The notes under the pieces are model-generated. The model saw nothing but the letters and a program-made list of their open reading frames with translations. It had not been told where the DNA came from and made no database searches. Position numbers and translations under genes: made by a program. A DNA stretch of 11,896 nt from an uncultured Gemmatimonadota bacterium. Its GTDB lineage: Bacteria; Gemmatimonadota; Gemmatimonadetes; Gemmatimonadales; GWC2-71-9. The stretch spans positions 1-11,896 of the forward strand of contig CAMLLJ010000074.1 of assembly GCA_946480845.1 (NCBI GenBank), in the 5' to 3' direction. This document shows, in pieces, positions 6,331 to 11,896 of the stretch; position 1 is the stretch's first letter, and the number at the start of each line of letters is the position of its first letter.

Positions 6331-6729
6331 CTACACAGTGGCCAGGCCAACGTCGTGCAGCTGCCGCATGCGCCGGTCGAGGCCCGCGGCGCGCAGTGCG
6401 GACCACATCGTCCGGGCCCGCGACGTGGCGAAGACGCCCTGCCGCTCGTCCTCGGACAGCTCGACGTCGAATGCCCAGAGGCGGTCGCCGCCCGGCGTCT
6501 CGTGCCAGTGAATCACCGCGTCCGCGCGCGCGCCCTCGGGCCGCTTCCGCTGGCCGTCCCGCGCGCGGCGGCGCCGGAGCGCGTGATGCGCGAGCGAGGC
6601 CGCGAGCGCGGCGTCGTCCCGCGTGGTGAAGCCGGAAAAGGTCACTCGTCCGCCGGCCACTTCGCCGATCTCGGTGCCGCGATGGAACAGGGCGAATCCG
6701 TCCGCCCGATGCCTGGTGCGTGCCTGCAT
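6331..6729 (-). CDS. Conserved-looking hypothetical protein, 132 aa
   Basis: I do not recognise a family. The protein begins MQARTRHRADGFALFHRGTE, then a compact region with beta-strand character (EIGEVAGGRVTFSGFTT, 20-36), an Ala-rich helix (38-52), an Arg/Lys-rich linker (52-70), and a second part with IHWHE (73-77), LWAFDVELSEDE (84-95) and a basic helix near 103-123. No signal peptide, membrane segment or metal motif is evident, so it is probably cytosolic. The start at 6729 has GGGAGG six bases upstream; the frame stays open to 6765, but that part runs into the terminator of the next unit. It lies directly before the TraR/DksA-like gene, and the charged linker and context hint at nucleic-acid or polymerase association, which is only inference. 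Confidence 0.7.
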   Translation of the reverse strand: MQARTRHRADGFALFHRGTEIGEVAGGRVTFSGFTTRDDAALAASLAHHALRRRRARDGQRKRPEGARADAVIHWHETPGGDRLWAFDVELSEDERQGVFATSRARTMWSALRAAGLDRRMRQLHDVGLATV

Positions 6730-6763
6730 GTCGTCCTCCCGTGTGCCTGAGAATCGCGGGCGC

Positions 6764-6808
6764 AAAAAGACGTCGCCCCACCTCGCTGGAGCGCGGGTGG
6801 GGCGACGT
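6764..6808 (-). terminator. Intrinsic (Rho-independent) terminator of the 59-aa gene
   Basis: ACGTCGCCCCACC (6770-6782) and GGTGGGGCGACGT (6796-6808) are a perfect 13-bp inverted repeat, and the 13-nt loop can fold further through CGC/GCG. On the - strand the stem is followed by CTTTTTG (complement of 6763-6769). This is the strongest terminator in the window. It lies 26 nt after the stop of the small minus-strand gene. Confidence 0.88.
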
Positions 6809-6834
6809 GAAGTCCGCCTGCGATGACGTGCGGC

Positions 6835-7014
6835 CTAGCCCGTGATGGGCGGCCTCGCGTCCCCGTTGCGCTCCATGCTCCAGTCCGGCGCGCGCCGCAG
6901 GGCGCGCGCCCGGACGAAGCGCATCTCCGACACGCGCGTGCGATGCACGCCGCGCGGGAGCCGGTGGCTCTCGCGCCGCGCAGTCGGCGTATTCGGGATG
7001 CTGTGGAGCGCCAT
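6835..7014 (-). CDS. Small Arg-rich protein, 59 aa, with its own promoter and terminator
   Basis: The 59-aa frame starts at 7014. It carries 13 Arg and 3 His against 5 acidic residues, so it is strongly basic. Sequence features include MALHSIPNTPTARRES at the start, the basic cluster MRFVRARALRRAPDW (31-45) and a hydrophilic end NGDARPPITG. It has no Cys and no membrane segment. I do not recognise a family. The case for a real gene is its signals: a sigma70-type promoter at 7052-7079, GAGGGA six bases before the ATG, and a strong intrinsic terminator shortly after the stop. A nucleic-acid- or ribosome-binding peptide would suit the composition, but that is inference. Alternatively the unit could be a small RNA of about 280 nt with an incidental frame. 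The frame continues open upstream to 7287 only as antisense of the PEBP gene. Confidence 0.62.
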   Translation of the reverse strand: MALHSIPNTPTARRESHRLPRGVHRTRVSEMRFVRARALRRAPDWSMERNGDARPPITG

Positions 7015-7020
7015 GACCAA

Positions 7021-7026
7021 TCCCTC
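7021..7026 (-). promoter_or_regulatory. Shine-Dalgarno sequence fixing the start of the 59-aa gene
   Basis: GAGGGA (complement of 7021-7026) lies six bases upstream of the ATG at 7014, at standard spacing. No other in-frame start downstream of the predicted promoter has a comparable site. Confidence 0.6.
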
Positions 7027-7051
7027 GTGAATCGGGTAAAACCTCACCAGT

Positions 7052-7079
7052 AAGATAACCCGGAAAACGGCCGAGTCAA
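7052..7079 (-). promoter_or_regulatory. Sigma70-type promoter for the 59-aa gene
   Basis: Read on the - strand, TTGACT (complement of 7074-7079), a 16-bp spacer and TATCTT (complement of 7052-7057). The expected start is near 7045, giving a leader of about 30 nt before the ATG at 7014. The stretch is AT-rich compared with both flanks, which supports a real promoter. Confidence 0.62.
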
Positions 7080-7105
7080 CGCGTCCGCGAACGATCCGTG
7101 CGCGT

Positions 7106-7636
7106 TCAGCGCGCGTAGGTGAGCACCAGGATCGCCCGCGCCAGCGTGTGGAACGCGAGGTTGAACGACACCACGGCCGCACTGGCCCCCGGGTCCACGC
7201 CCAGCTTCTCCGTGTCCACCGCGTGGACCACGAAATAGTATCGGTGCGGCACGTCGCCGGCGGGAGGCGCGGCGCCGCCATAGCCATGCTTGCCGTAGTC
7301 GTTCCGGGTATGGAAGGCGCCTCGGGGCAGCTTTGCGCCGCCCTCGGCGCCGGCCCCCGCCTCCAGTGCCGTCACGCTCGCCGGGATGTCCACCGCGAGC
7401 CAGTGCCAGAACCCCGAGGGCGTCGGCGCATCCGGGTCGAAGCAGGTCACGGCGTAGCTCTTCGTGCCGGCGGGCGCGCCGGACCAGCGGAGCGCGGGAG
7501 AAATGTTCCGGCCGTCGTGGGCGTGGGCCTCGGGAAGCGCCTCGCCGTTCCGGCCGGCGTCGCTCTCCACGGTGAAGGAACCGGTCTTCGGCAGCAGCTC
7601 GTACGGGTCGGGGGCCCGCGGCCGGTCGAGTTTCAT
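7106..7636 (-). CDS. PEBP family protein (YbhB/YbcL, Raf-kinase-inhibitor-like)
   Basis: The 176-aa protein has the family landmarks in order: [15 protein letters not shown] (41-55), [20 protein letters not shown] (66-85), the Tyr/Gly loop [10 protein letters not shown] (112-121), [18 protein letters not shown] (124-141) and a C-terminal helix. DPDAP and GxxPPxGxPHRY line the conserved anion-binding pocket. The length is usual for bacterial members. Family role: a small-ligand or phosphate-binding fold whose bacterial function is mostly unknown. There is no signal peptide, so it is probably cytosolic. Its ATG overlaps the permease stop as ATGA (7633-7636) and is preceded by a perfect AGGAGGT, so it is translated from the permease mRNA. 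A 5-bp hairpin (7100-7114) spans its stop codon. Confidence 0.93.
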   Translation of the reverse strand: MKLDRPRAPDPYELLPKTGSFTVESDAGRNGEALPEAHAHDGRNISPALRWSGAPAGTKSYAVTCFDPDAPTPSGFWHWLAVDIPASVTALEAGAGAEGGAKLPRGAFHTRNDYGKHGYGGAAPPAGDVPHRYYFVVHAVDTEKLGVDPGASAAVVSFNLAFHTLARAILVLTYAR

Positions 7637-8925
7637 GGGGACCTCCTGAGCAGGTACAGCACGGCGCCGACCGCGAGCGCGATCGCGCCGGCAATGAGGT
7701 TCCAGGCGGTGGCGCTCGCCAGCAGCGCGAACGACATGAGCAGCGCCAGGATGGGAATGGCCGGCCCGCCGGGCAGCACGACGGTCTTCTCCGTGCGCGG
7801 GTACTTGCGGCGGAGGAACGGCACGGCCGCCGCCGTCCCGATGTAGGTGGACATCCGCGCGATGATGGACAGCATGGCCAGCTGGACGAACGAGCCGGAG
7901 AAGGCGAGCGCCCCGGCGATGACTGCCTGCGTGATGATCGCGGCGGCCGGCGTGCCGTAGCGCGGATGCACCCGGCCGAGGGCGCGCGGCCCGAACCCGT
8001 CCACCGCCAGGGCATAGAGATAGCGCGGGCCGGCGAGCATGGTGCTGCCGATGTTCCCGCCGATGGAGATCGCGGCGCCCGCCGTCATCATGAGCCCGGC
8101 GCCCGAGCCGAGGATGATGGCCGCGGCGTCGGCGAGCGGCGCGCCCTCGGCCCGCTGCGCCAGGTCTGGCAGCGTTCCGAGCGCGACGAGCTGCACCAGG
8201 GTGTAGAGGATCGTCACCACGAGGAGCATGGTGAGCAGGGCGAATGGCACGTCGCGCCGCGGGTCCTTGTACTCGCCCGCTGCCGCGGCAGTGTTCTCGA
8301 ACCCGGCGTAGGCGAAGAGCAGCAGCAGCGCGGCCTCGCCGAGGTTGGCCATGTCGGGCGCGGGGACGGGGAAGATGAGCGAGGAGTTGATCGCGAAGAC
8401 GCCGAAGACGATCAGCACGATCAGCGGCAGGATCTTGGCGACGGTGAAGAAGGCCGCGGCCCGGGCTCCCTGCTTCACCCCGACCACGTTGATCCAGGTG
8501 AGCAGCGCGAGCGGGAGTGCCACCATGACGACGCGCATGAGGCCGTCGCCCGCCCCGGGCCAGATGAAGGTCATGGCCTGGGCGAAGCCATTGGAGAGCG
8601 ACGCCACCGAGGCCACGCGCGCCAGCCAGGTCATCCAGCCCACCTCGAACCCGACGAAGGGCCCGAACGCCTCGCGGGTGTACACGTACCCGCTCCCCGG
8701 CTCGTCGAAATGGCTGGCCGCCTCGGCGAAGCAGAGCACGAGGAGCAGGACCGCACCGCCGGCGAGCAGGACGGCCCAGAGGCTCGCGGGCCCGAGCAGC
8801 GCGGCCGCCGCCGCGGGCAGCAGGTACACCCCGCTCCCGATCACGTCGTTGATGGCGATGCCGACGAGTTCCCAGCGGGTGACGACCCGGCGGAGGCCGG
8901 TCTCGGACGAGGCAGGGGCGGTCAT
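7633..8925 (-). CDS. APC-superfamily amino acid / polyamine permease
   Basis: The 430-aa integral inner-membrane protein has about twelve hydrophobic segments. TM1 carries the unwound Gly motif GSGVY at 30-34 ([13 protein letters not shown]), and TM6 carries [17 protein letters not shown], the usual substrate-site signature of the APC family. [14 protein letters not shown] follows in the next loop. The family imports or exchanges amino acids or polyamines using a proton gradient or antiport; substrate is not predictable here. The length is typical of bacterial transporters without accessory domains. The start at 8925 has AAAGG about five bases upstream. The gene is followed by the PEBP gene through an ATGA overlap. 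The 111 bp upstream (8926-9036) hold a hairpin for the next gene but no convincing promoter. Confidence 0.92.
   Translation of the reverse strand: MTAPASSETGLRRVVTRWELVGIAINDVIGSGVYLLPAAAAALLGPASLWAVLLAGGAVLLLVLCFAEAASHFDEPGSGYVYTREAFGPFVGFEVGWMTWLARVASVASLSNGFAQAMTFIWPGAGDGLMRVVMVALPLALLTWINVVGVKQGARAAAFFTVAKILPLIVLIVFGVFAINSSLIFPVPAPDMANLGEAALLLLFAYAGFENTAAAAGEYKDPRRDVPFALLTMLLVVTILYTLVQLVALGTLPDLAQRAEGAPLADAAAIILGSGAGLMMTAGAAISIGGNIGSTMLAGPRYLYALAVDGFGPRALGRVHPRYGTPAAAIITQAVIAGALAFSGSFVQLAMLSIIARMSTYIGTAAAVPFLRRKYPRTEKTVVLPGGPAIPILALLMSFALLASATAWNLIAGAIALAVGAVLYLLRRSP
7641..7647 (-). promoter_or_regulatory. Perfect Shine-Dalgarno sequence inside the permease gene, serving the PEBP gene
   Basis: AGGAGGT (complement of 7641-7647) lies four bases before the PEBP ATG and within the last codons of the permease gene. 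It is the best Shine-Dalgarno sequence in the window and suggests strong independent initiation at the ATGA overlap. Confidence 0.7.
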
Positions 8926-9001
8926 GGAGCCTTTGCGTTCGGATCGGGGTCGGGTTGGGCGAGTCGTGGAGCGTGGCCCGGATTCTGGGGGGGAAATGCG
9001 C

Positions 9002-9022
9002 CCGGCGCCAGTGGGGCGCCGG
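9002..9022 (-). terminator. Hairpin downstream of the DUF4142 lipoprotein gene
   Basis: CCGGCGCC (9002-9009) and GGCGCCGG (9015-9022) form a perfect 8-bp stem with a 5-nt loop, 15 nt after the lipoprotein stop. On the - strand it is followed by GGCGCATTT and then a run of C, so the U-tract is poor. It is a plausible weak terminator separating this gene from the permease. Confidence 0.45.
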
Positions 9023-9036
9023 ACGCGGTCCGCTTT

Positions 9037-9663
9037 CTACTGGCCGAGGCCCTGCCGGACCGACTTCGCCCGGGCGAGGTGGGCGTCGAAGTTCGGCGCG
9101 ACGGAGGTGAGCAGCTGTTTCAGCTCGGCGTTCTGCGCGCCGGGAATCAGCGTCTGGTTGAGCGCGTCGATCACCGACTGGTGATAGGCGATCTCGCGGT
9201 CCATGTAGGCGCGGTCGAAGGCAGGCCCGGTGAGGCCCTGGAGCGCGGTGCCCGCCTGGGTGGCGCCATCGTAGAGCCCGCGGCTCACGTCGTTGTCCTC
9301 CGGCGTCACGCCCAGCCTGGTGGCCAGGGCGACGGCCTGCTTGTTCACGGCGCCGTGGTCGCGCACCATGGTCCGGGCGAAGTCCTTGACGGCCGCCGCG
9401 GCGGCATGCTGAACGGCGTAGGCGCCGGCCGAGCTGTCAATGGCGTTGGCGGTGACGGCGATATGGGCGATCTGGGCGTCATTGAGCGCAGGCGCGGCCG
9501 CGGGCGCGCCCGCGGTATCGGCGGCGGCCATGGCGGCGCTGTCGGCGGCGGCGCGGGCGGCCGCGTCGTCCTGCGCGGGAGTGCAGGCGGCAGCGGCGAG
9601 CGCGGCAATGAGCATCAGGGGGAACGCGGTATGGGAACTCCGGCTGGTGCGGTGGTGAGACAT
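9037..9663 (-). CDS. DUF4142 lipoprotein
   Basis: The 208-aa protein has a lipoprotein signal peptide: basic MSHHR start, hydrophobic stretch about 14-25 and lipobox LAAAAC with the acylated Cys at 27. An Ala/Asp-rich linker follows (about 30-60), then a DUF4142 domain with [32 protein letters not shown] and a C-terminal FDAHLARAK stretch. It should be anchored in the membrane facing the periplasm or outside; DUF4142 has no established reaction. It is related to the DUF4142 protein at 4607-5143, but that one has a cleavable signal and no lipobox. The start at 9663 is set by GGGAGG just upstream. A longer frame to 9861 reads through the tRNA antisense and is not coding. It appears monocistronic. 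Confidence 0.88.
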   Translation of the reverse strand: MSHHRTSRSSHTAFPLMLIAALAAAACTPAQDDAAARAAADSAAMAAADTAGAPAAAPALNDAQIAHIAVTANAIDSSAGAYAVQHAAAAAVKDFARTMVRDHGAVNKQAVALATRLGVTPEDNDVSRGLYDGATQAGTALQGLTGPAFDRAYMDREIAYHQSVIDALNQTLIPGAQNAELKQLLTSVAPNFDAHLARAKSVRQGLGQ

Positions 9664-9758
9664 GAGGCCCTCCCTGGGCACGGGTACCCCGGAAGGATAC
9701 TCCGGGTGCAATCGGCTTGCGGAAAGGGGCCCGGCTGGCGACTTTTCCGCTCCCCAAA

Positions 9759-9832
9759 GGGCCCGTAGCTCAGCTGGATAGAGCGCTTGCCTCCGGAGCA
9801 AGAGGTCGCGCGTTCGAATCGCGCCGGGCCCA
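9759..9832 (+). tRNA. tRNA-Arg (anticodon CCG)
   Basis: A complete 74-nt cloverleaf: acceptor GGGCCCG (9759-9765) pairs with CGGGCCC (9825-9831), discriminator A9832. D arm GCTC/GAGC (9768-9771, 9781-9784). Anticodon stem CTTGC/GCAAG with loop CTCCGGA and anticodon CCG at 9793-9795, reading CGG Arg codons. T arm GCGCG-TTCGAAT-CGCGC (9808-9824). The variable loop is 5 nt. The 3' CCA is not encoded; TGA follows the discriminator, so CCA must be added by the nucleotidyltransferase. Confidence 0.96.
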
Positions 9833-9908
9833 TGAATCCGCATCCTCCGCCTCGCCATCACCTGCCGATGTGCGGGGCATTCTTGTCTCGTCCTCAGCCC
9901 CGAAGCCG

Positions 9909-10832
9909 ATGCCCGCTCCGGACCGCCCCTACGACGTCATCATCGCCGGCGGCAGCTTCGCCGGCCTCTCCGCCGCGATGCAGCTCGCGCGCGCCCGGCG
10001 CCGCGTGCTCATCCTCGACACCGGCCTCCCCCGCAACCGCTTCGCCCACGCCTCGCACGGCTTCCTCGGCCAGGACGGCCGGACCCCGGCGGAGATCCTC
10101 GAGACGGGGCGCGCGCAGGTCCTCGCCTACCCCGCCGCCGAGCTGCGCGAAGACGCAGCGGTCCGTGCGGCCGGAGCAAACGGCGCCTTCGAGGTGGCAC
10201 TCGCGTCCGGCGGCCTGGCCCGCGCCCGCCGCCTGATCCTCGCCACCGGCGTCGTGGACGAGCTCCCCGACCTCCCCGGCCTCCGCGAGCGCTGGGGTCG
10301 GAGCGTCCTGCACTGTCCCTACTGCCACGGCTACGAGGTGTCCGACCAGCGGCTGGGCGTGCTCGCGCTGGGCGAATCGAGTATGCACCAGGCCCTGCTG
10401 CTCACCGACTGGAGCGGCGATGTCACGCTCTTCACCAACGGCACCTTCGAGCCCGATGCCGCGCAGCGCGAGGCGCTGGCAGCGCGCGGCGCGCGCATCG
10501 AGCCGCGGCGGGTCGTGGAGCTGCTGGGAGAAGGCGACGGCCTGGAGGGAGTCCGCGTGACCGGCGAGGGAGGCGATGCCGTCATCGCCCTCGACGCGCT
10601 CTTCACCGCCTCGCGCACCCGCATGGCGAGCCCGCTCGCCGAGCAGCTCGGCTGCGAGTTCGACGAGGGGCCGTTGGGCCCGGTGGTGCGCACCGATGCC
10701 TCGAAGGAGACGACCGTCCCCGGCGTCTACGCGGCCGGCGACATGGCCCGCGCGCCGCACACCGTCACCTGGGCCGCCGCGGACGGCGTGAGCGCCGGCA
10801 TCGCGGCGCACCGGTCGCTGGCGCTCGCCTGA
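9909..10832 (+). CDS. Thioredoxin-reductase-like FAD-dependent disulfide oxidoreductase (CPYC type)
   Basis: The 307-aa flavoprotein has FAD-binding Rossmann motif GGSFAG (14-19), a redox-active C136-PY-C139 in HCPYCHGYE, and the second flavin motif PGVYAAGDMA (271-280). Length and order match low-molecular-weight thioredoxin reductase. Two differences are visible. The active site is CPYC rather than the classical CATC. The NADPH domain reads LGVLALGESSMHQALLL and ends LFTNG, without the GxGxxA and HRRxxxR pattern of NADPH-dependent enzymes. CxxCHGYE and LFTNG resemble the GliT/HlmI-like and related bacterial disulfide oxidoreductases, so the substrate may be a small dithiol, and the electron donor is uncertain. 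The start at 9909 is chosen by homology; the Shine-Dalgarno sequence is weak. The 76 nt after the tRNA could be co-transcribed with it. Confidence 0.85.
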   Translation: MPAPDRPYDVIIAGGSFAGLSAAMQLARARRRVLILDTGLPRNRFAHASHGFLGQDGRTPAEILETGRAQVLAYPAAELREDAAVRAAGANGAFEVALASGGLARARRLILATGVVDELPDLPGLRERWGRSVLHCPYCHGYEVSDQRLGVLALGESSMHQALLLTDWSGDVTLFTNGTFEPDAAQREALAARGARIEPRRVVELLGEGDGLEGVRVTGEGGDAVIALDALFTASRTRMASPLAEQLGCEFDEGPLGPVVRTDASKETTVPGVYAAGDMARAPHTVTWAAADGVSAGIAAHRSLALA

Positions 10833-10844
10833 CCGGCGTCAGGC
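10827..10844. terminator. Tetraloop hairpin spanning both stop codons of a convergent gene pair
   Basis: GCCTGAC (10827-10833), loop CGGC, GTCAGGC (10838-10844): a perfect 7-bp stem. One arm contains the + strand TGA (10830-10832); the other contains the - strand TGA (complement of 10839-10841). The two genes are only 6 bp apart. There is no U-tract on either strand. Confidence 0.5.
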
Positions 10845-11219
10845 CGTCGCTTCGCGCCGCAGCTCCGGGGCCTGCCGCACCACCATCCGGCGCGCGGCTA
10901 CGTAATAGGTGAGCAGCCCGGCGCCGAGGAAGAGCAGCACGACGCCGAACATGATCGGGTCGTCGTCCCGATAGGGCAGGAACTGCACGATCACGAAGGC
11001 AAGGCCCGTGGCGACGGCCACGATCCCCCACTTGAGCGCGCTGAAGAGCCCGTGCTCGTCCTGGTGCGCCGCGAGCGCGCGCGCCACGTCGGCCGATCCG
11101 CCCGACTCGATCAGGCGGCGCCGGGTCCGGCCGTCGGAGATGATCCGCGCCACGCCGAGGATGACCATCGAGACGCTGACGAAGAAGGCGATGGGAATCA
11201 GCAGGCCGTCGTCCAGCAT
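10839..11219 (-). CDS. Small membrane protein, DUF6249-like
   Basis: The 126-aa protein has three hydrophobic segments at about 6-27, 63-81 and 89-108. A charged loop lies between the first two (SDGRTRRRLIESGGSADVARALAAHQDEH within 29-56), and the C-terminal tail is basic. One N-terminal helix, a RRRLIESG-type loop and two close C-terminal helices resemble the DUF6249 pattern, whose function is unknown; I assign this with moderate confidence. The start at 11219 has GGAGG seven bases upstream. It faces the universal stress gene divergently across 109 bp and ends 6 bp from the thioredoxin-reductase-like gene. Confidence 0.75.
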   Translation of the reverse strand: MLDDGLLIPIAFFVSVSMVILGVARIISDGRTRRRLIESGGSADVARALAAHQDEHGLFSALKWGIVAVATGLAFVIVQFLPYRDDDPIMFGVVLLFLGAGLLTYYVAARRMVVRQAPELRREATA

Positions 11220-11316
11220 GGAGAGCCTCCGACCGGGGTCCGTAGGTGAAACGATCCGGCACTAACCTGCCGCCCGGGCCCGCACCCGGCAAGATGGCGC
11301 GGCGCCCTGACGGACG

Positions 11317-11322
11317 TACATT
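11317..11322 (+). promoter_or_regulatory. Extended -10-like TACATT directly before the universal stress gene (possible leaderless start)
   Basis: TACATT ends six bases before the ATG at 11329, so transcription from it would begin at or next to the start codon. No Shine-Dalgarno sequence lies at a useful distance, and no -35 is seen. TANNNT at this spacing is the mark of leaderless mRNAs in Deinococcus and Actinobacteria. Confidence 0.4.
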
Positions 11323-11328
11323 CGTTCC

Positions 11329-11896
11329 ATGGACGACGTGACGATCGGGACCATCCTGGTTCCCCTCGACGGCAGCGCCTTCGCCGAGCGCGCGCTGCCC
11401 GTGGCCGCTGCCCTCGCCGGGAAGCTCGGCGCCTCCCTGCACCTCGTCTCGGTGCACGATCCCGCCTCCGGATTCATCGACCCCGCCACGGCGGCGGTCG
11501 CCTCGGTCGAGCTCGACCAGGAGATCCGGTCCGCGCAGCAGGAGTACCTGGACCGGCAGGCCGCGGCGGCGGCCGCCCAGGGCATGCCGGTGGTGCACGA
11601 GCTGCGCACCGGGGAGGCCGCCGCCGAACTGGCGCGGTACGCCGAAGCCGAATCGATCGACCTGGTGGTGATGACCACCCACGGCCGCGGCGGCATCAGC
11701 CGCTTCTGGCTCGGCAGTGTGGCCGACCGGATGGTGCGGCGCTCGGCACGGCCGATCCTCCTGCTCCGGCCCGACGCGGCCGGCAGCCTCGACGAGCTGC
11801 TCGCCGACGTCCTGGTGCCGCTGGATGGCTCGGTGCGGGCGGAATCGGTGCTCGGGCTGGTGGCCGGGCTGGTTCGAGAGGCCGGCACGCTCCATC
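11329..11896 (+). CDS. Universal stress protein with tandem UspA domains (3' end beyond window)
   Basis: The frame is open from the ATG at 11329 to the right edge, so 189 codons are visible and the rest is missing. The first UspA domain (about 4-148) starts TILVPLDGSAFAERAL, continues through LHLVSVHDP, and ends with TTHGRGG, LGSVADRMVRR and ARPILLLRP. The HG-x9-GS pattern is the ATP-binding loop of the family, though the first Gly of GxxGx9G(S/T) is a Thr, as in many TTHGRGG members. A second domain begins at about 162 with VLVPLDGSVRAESVL, so this is a two-domain protein of probably about 280-310 aa. Family role: cytosolic nucleotide-binding stress proteins. It starts divergently from the DUF6249-like gene. 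The ATG is the first in-frame start; an upstream ATG at 11294 meets TGA at once. Confidence 0.9.
   Translation, partial: MDDVTIGTILVPLDGSAFAERALPVAAALAGKLGASLHLVSVHDPASGFIDPATAAVASVELDQEIRSAQQEYLDRQAAAAAAQGMPVVHELRTGEAAAELARYAEAESIDLVVMTTHGRGGISRFWLGSVADRMVRRSARPILLLRPDAAGSLDELLADVLVPLDGSVRAESVLGLVAGLVREAGTLH

Noticed and set aside
9688..9706. CCCGGA-N7-TCCGGG inverted repeat before the DUF4142 lipoprotein
   Set aside because: Only 6 bp in GC-rich DNA and no promoter around it to make it an operator.
9717..9745. Possible promoter TTGCGG-17-GACTTT before the tRNA
   Set aside because: Both hexamers are far from consensus; a tRNA promoter is expected nearby, but this one is not supported well enough.
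9719..9750. 7-bp inverted repeat GCGGAAA / TTTCCGC upstream of the tRNA
   Set aside because: The loop is 18 nt and no gene on either strand ends there. It could be chance or a weak leader structure; not enough to call.
7966..9768. 600-codon open frame on the + strand
   Set aside because: It lies opposite the APC permease and the DUF4142 lipoprotein, has biased Gly/Arg/His/Glu composition and matches no domain. The opposite strand explains the region.
9664..9861. N-terminal extension of the DUF4142 lipoprotein through the tRNA
   Set aside because: The extension is the antisense of tRNA-Arg (the familiar IRTRDLLLRR pattern). The lipobox and Shine-Dalgarno sequence place the start at 9663.
10765..11895. 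376-codon open frame on the - strand near the right edge
   Set aside because: It is antisense to the universal stress gene and overlaps the membrane protein gene in another frame; no family features.
1..11896. CRISPR array, insertion sequence, integrase, toxin-antitoxin or defence genes
   Set aside because: I looked for direct repeats, terminal inverted repeats, transposase or nuclease motifs and saw none; composition is even across the window except at promoters.

Overview
This is a strongly GC-rich bacterial segment with tightly packed genes, many stop/start overlaps and good Shine-Dalgarno sequences. No insertion sequence, phage gene, CRISPR array or degraded gene is visible. Two DUF4142 proteins, a DUF6249-like membrane protein, a zinc-finger TraR/DksA-like protein and tandem universal-stress domains would fit Gemmatimonadota or a similar GC-rich soil or sediment lineage. 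That placement is inference from gene style; the window holds no phylogenetic marker beyond one tRNA.

Layout. (1) 2-2112, + strand: the 3' part of a Kef/YbaL-type cation:proton antiporter with a TrkA-N domain, coupled through ATGA to a D-threonine aldolase/D-serine dehydratase-like PLP enzyme. (2) 2131-5143, - strand: a four-gene unit read DUF4142 protein, Rieske/FAD oxidoreductase, 6-pyruvoyl-tetrahydropterin-synthase-like protein (PTPS-like), then GTP cyclohydrolase I. It diverges from a SufR-like HTH regulator with a cysteine-rich C-terminus (5291-5932, + strand). The 147-bp gap between them holds back-to-back sigma70-type promoters and nested inverted repeats. (3) 5955-6729, - strand: a TraR/DksA zinc-finger protein and an unrecognised 132-aa protein. 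(4) 6764-7079, - strand: a self-contained small transcription unit (promoter, SD, 59 codons, intrinsic terminator) for an Arg-rich peptide. (5) 7106-8925, - strand: an APC-superfamily permease coupled through ATGA to a PEBP/YbhB protein. (6) 9037-9663, - strand: a DUF4142 lipoprotein. (7) 9759-9832, + strand: tRNA-Arg(CCG), followed by a thioredoxin-reductase-like flavoprotein. (8) A DUF6249-like membrane protein (- strand), and a universal stress protein (+ strand) that runs off the right edge.

The most interesting part is region 2. A predicted redox/Fe-S-sensing regulator faces an operon pairing an electron-transfer flavoprotein with GTP cyclohydrolase I and a shortened PTPS-fold protein. 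That protein has lost the HGH zinc ligands, the catalytic Cys and a catalytic His. The three distal genes overlap by exactly 11 nt at both junctions, which suggests a coupled module. A redox-controlled pterin-related function is a reasonable hypothesis but is not shown by sequence alone.

A second structural theme is that all three convergent gene pairs have a perfect 7-8 bp inverted repeat laid over or against both stop codons, without a U-tract. The longest gap between genes is 147 bp, so no stretch over 300 bases lacks a gene.
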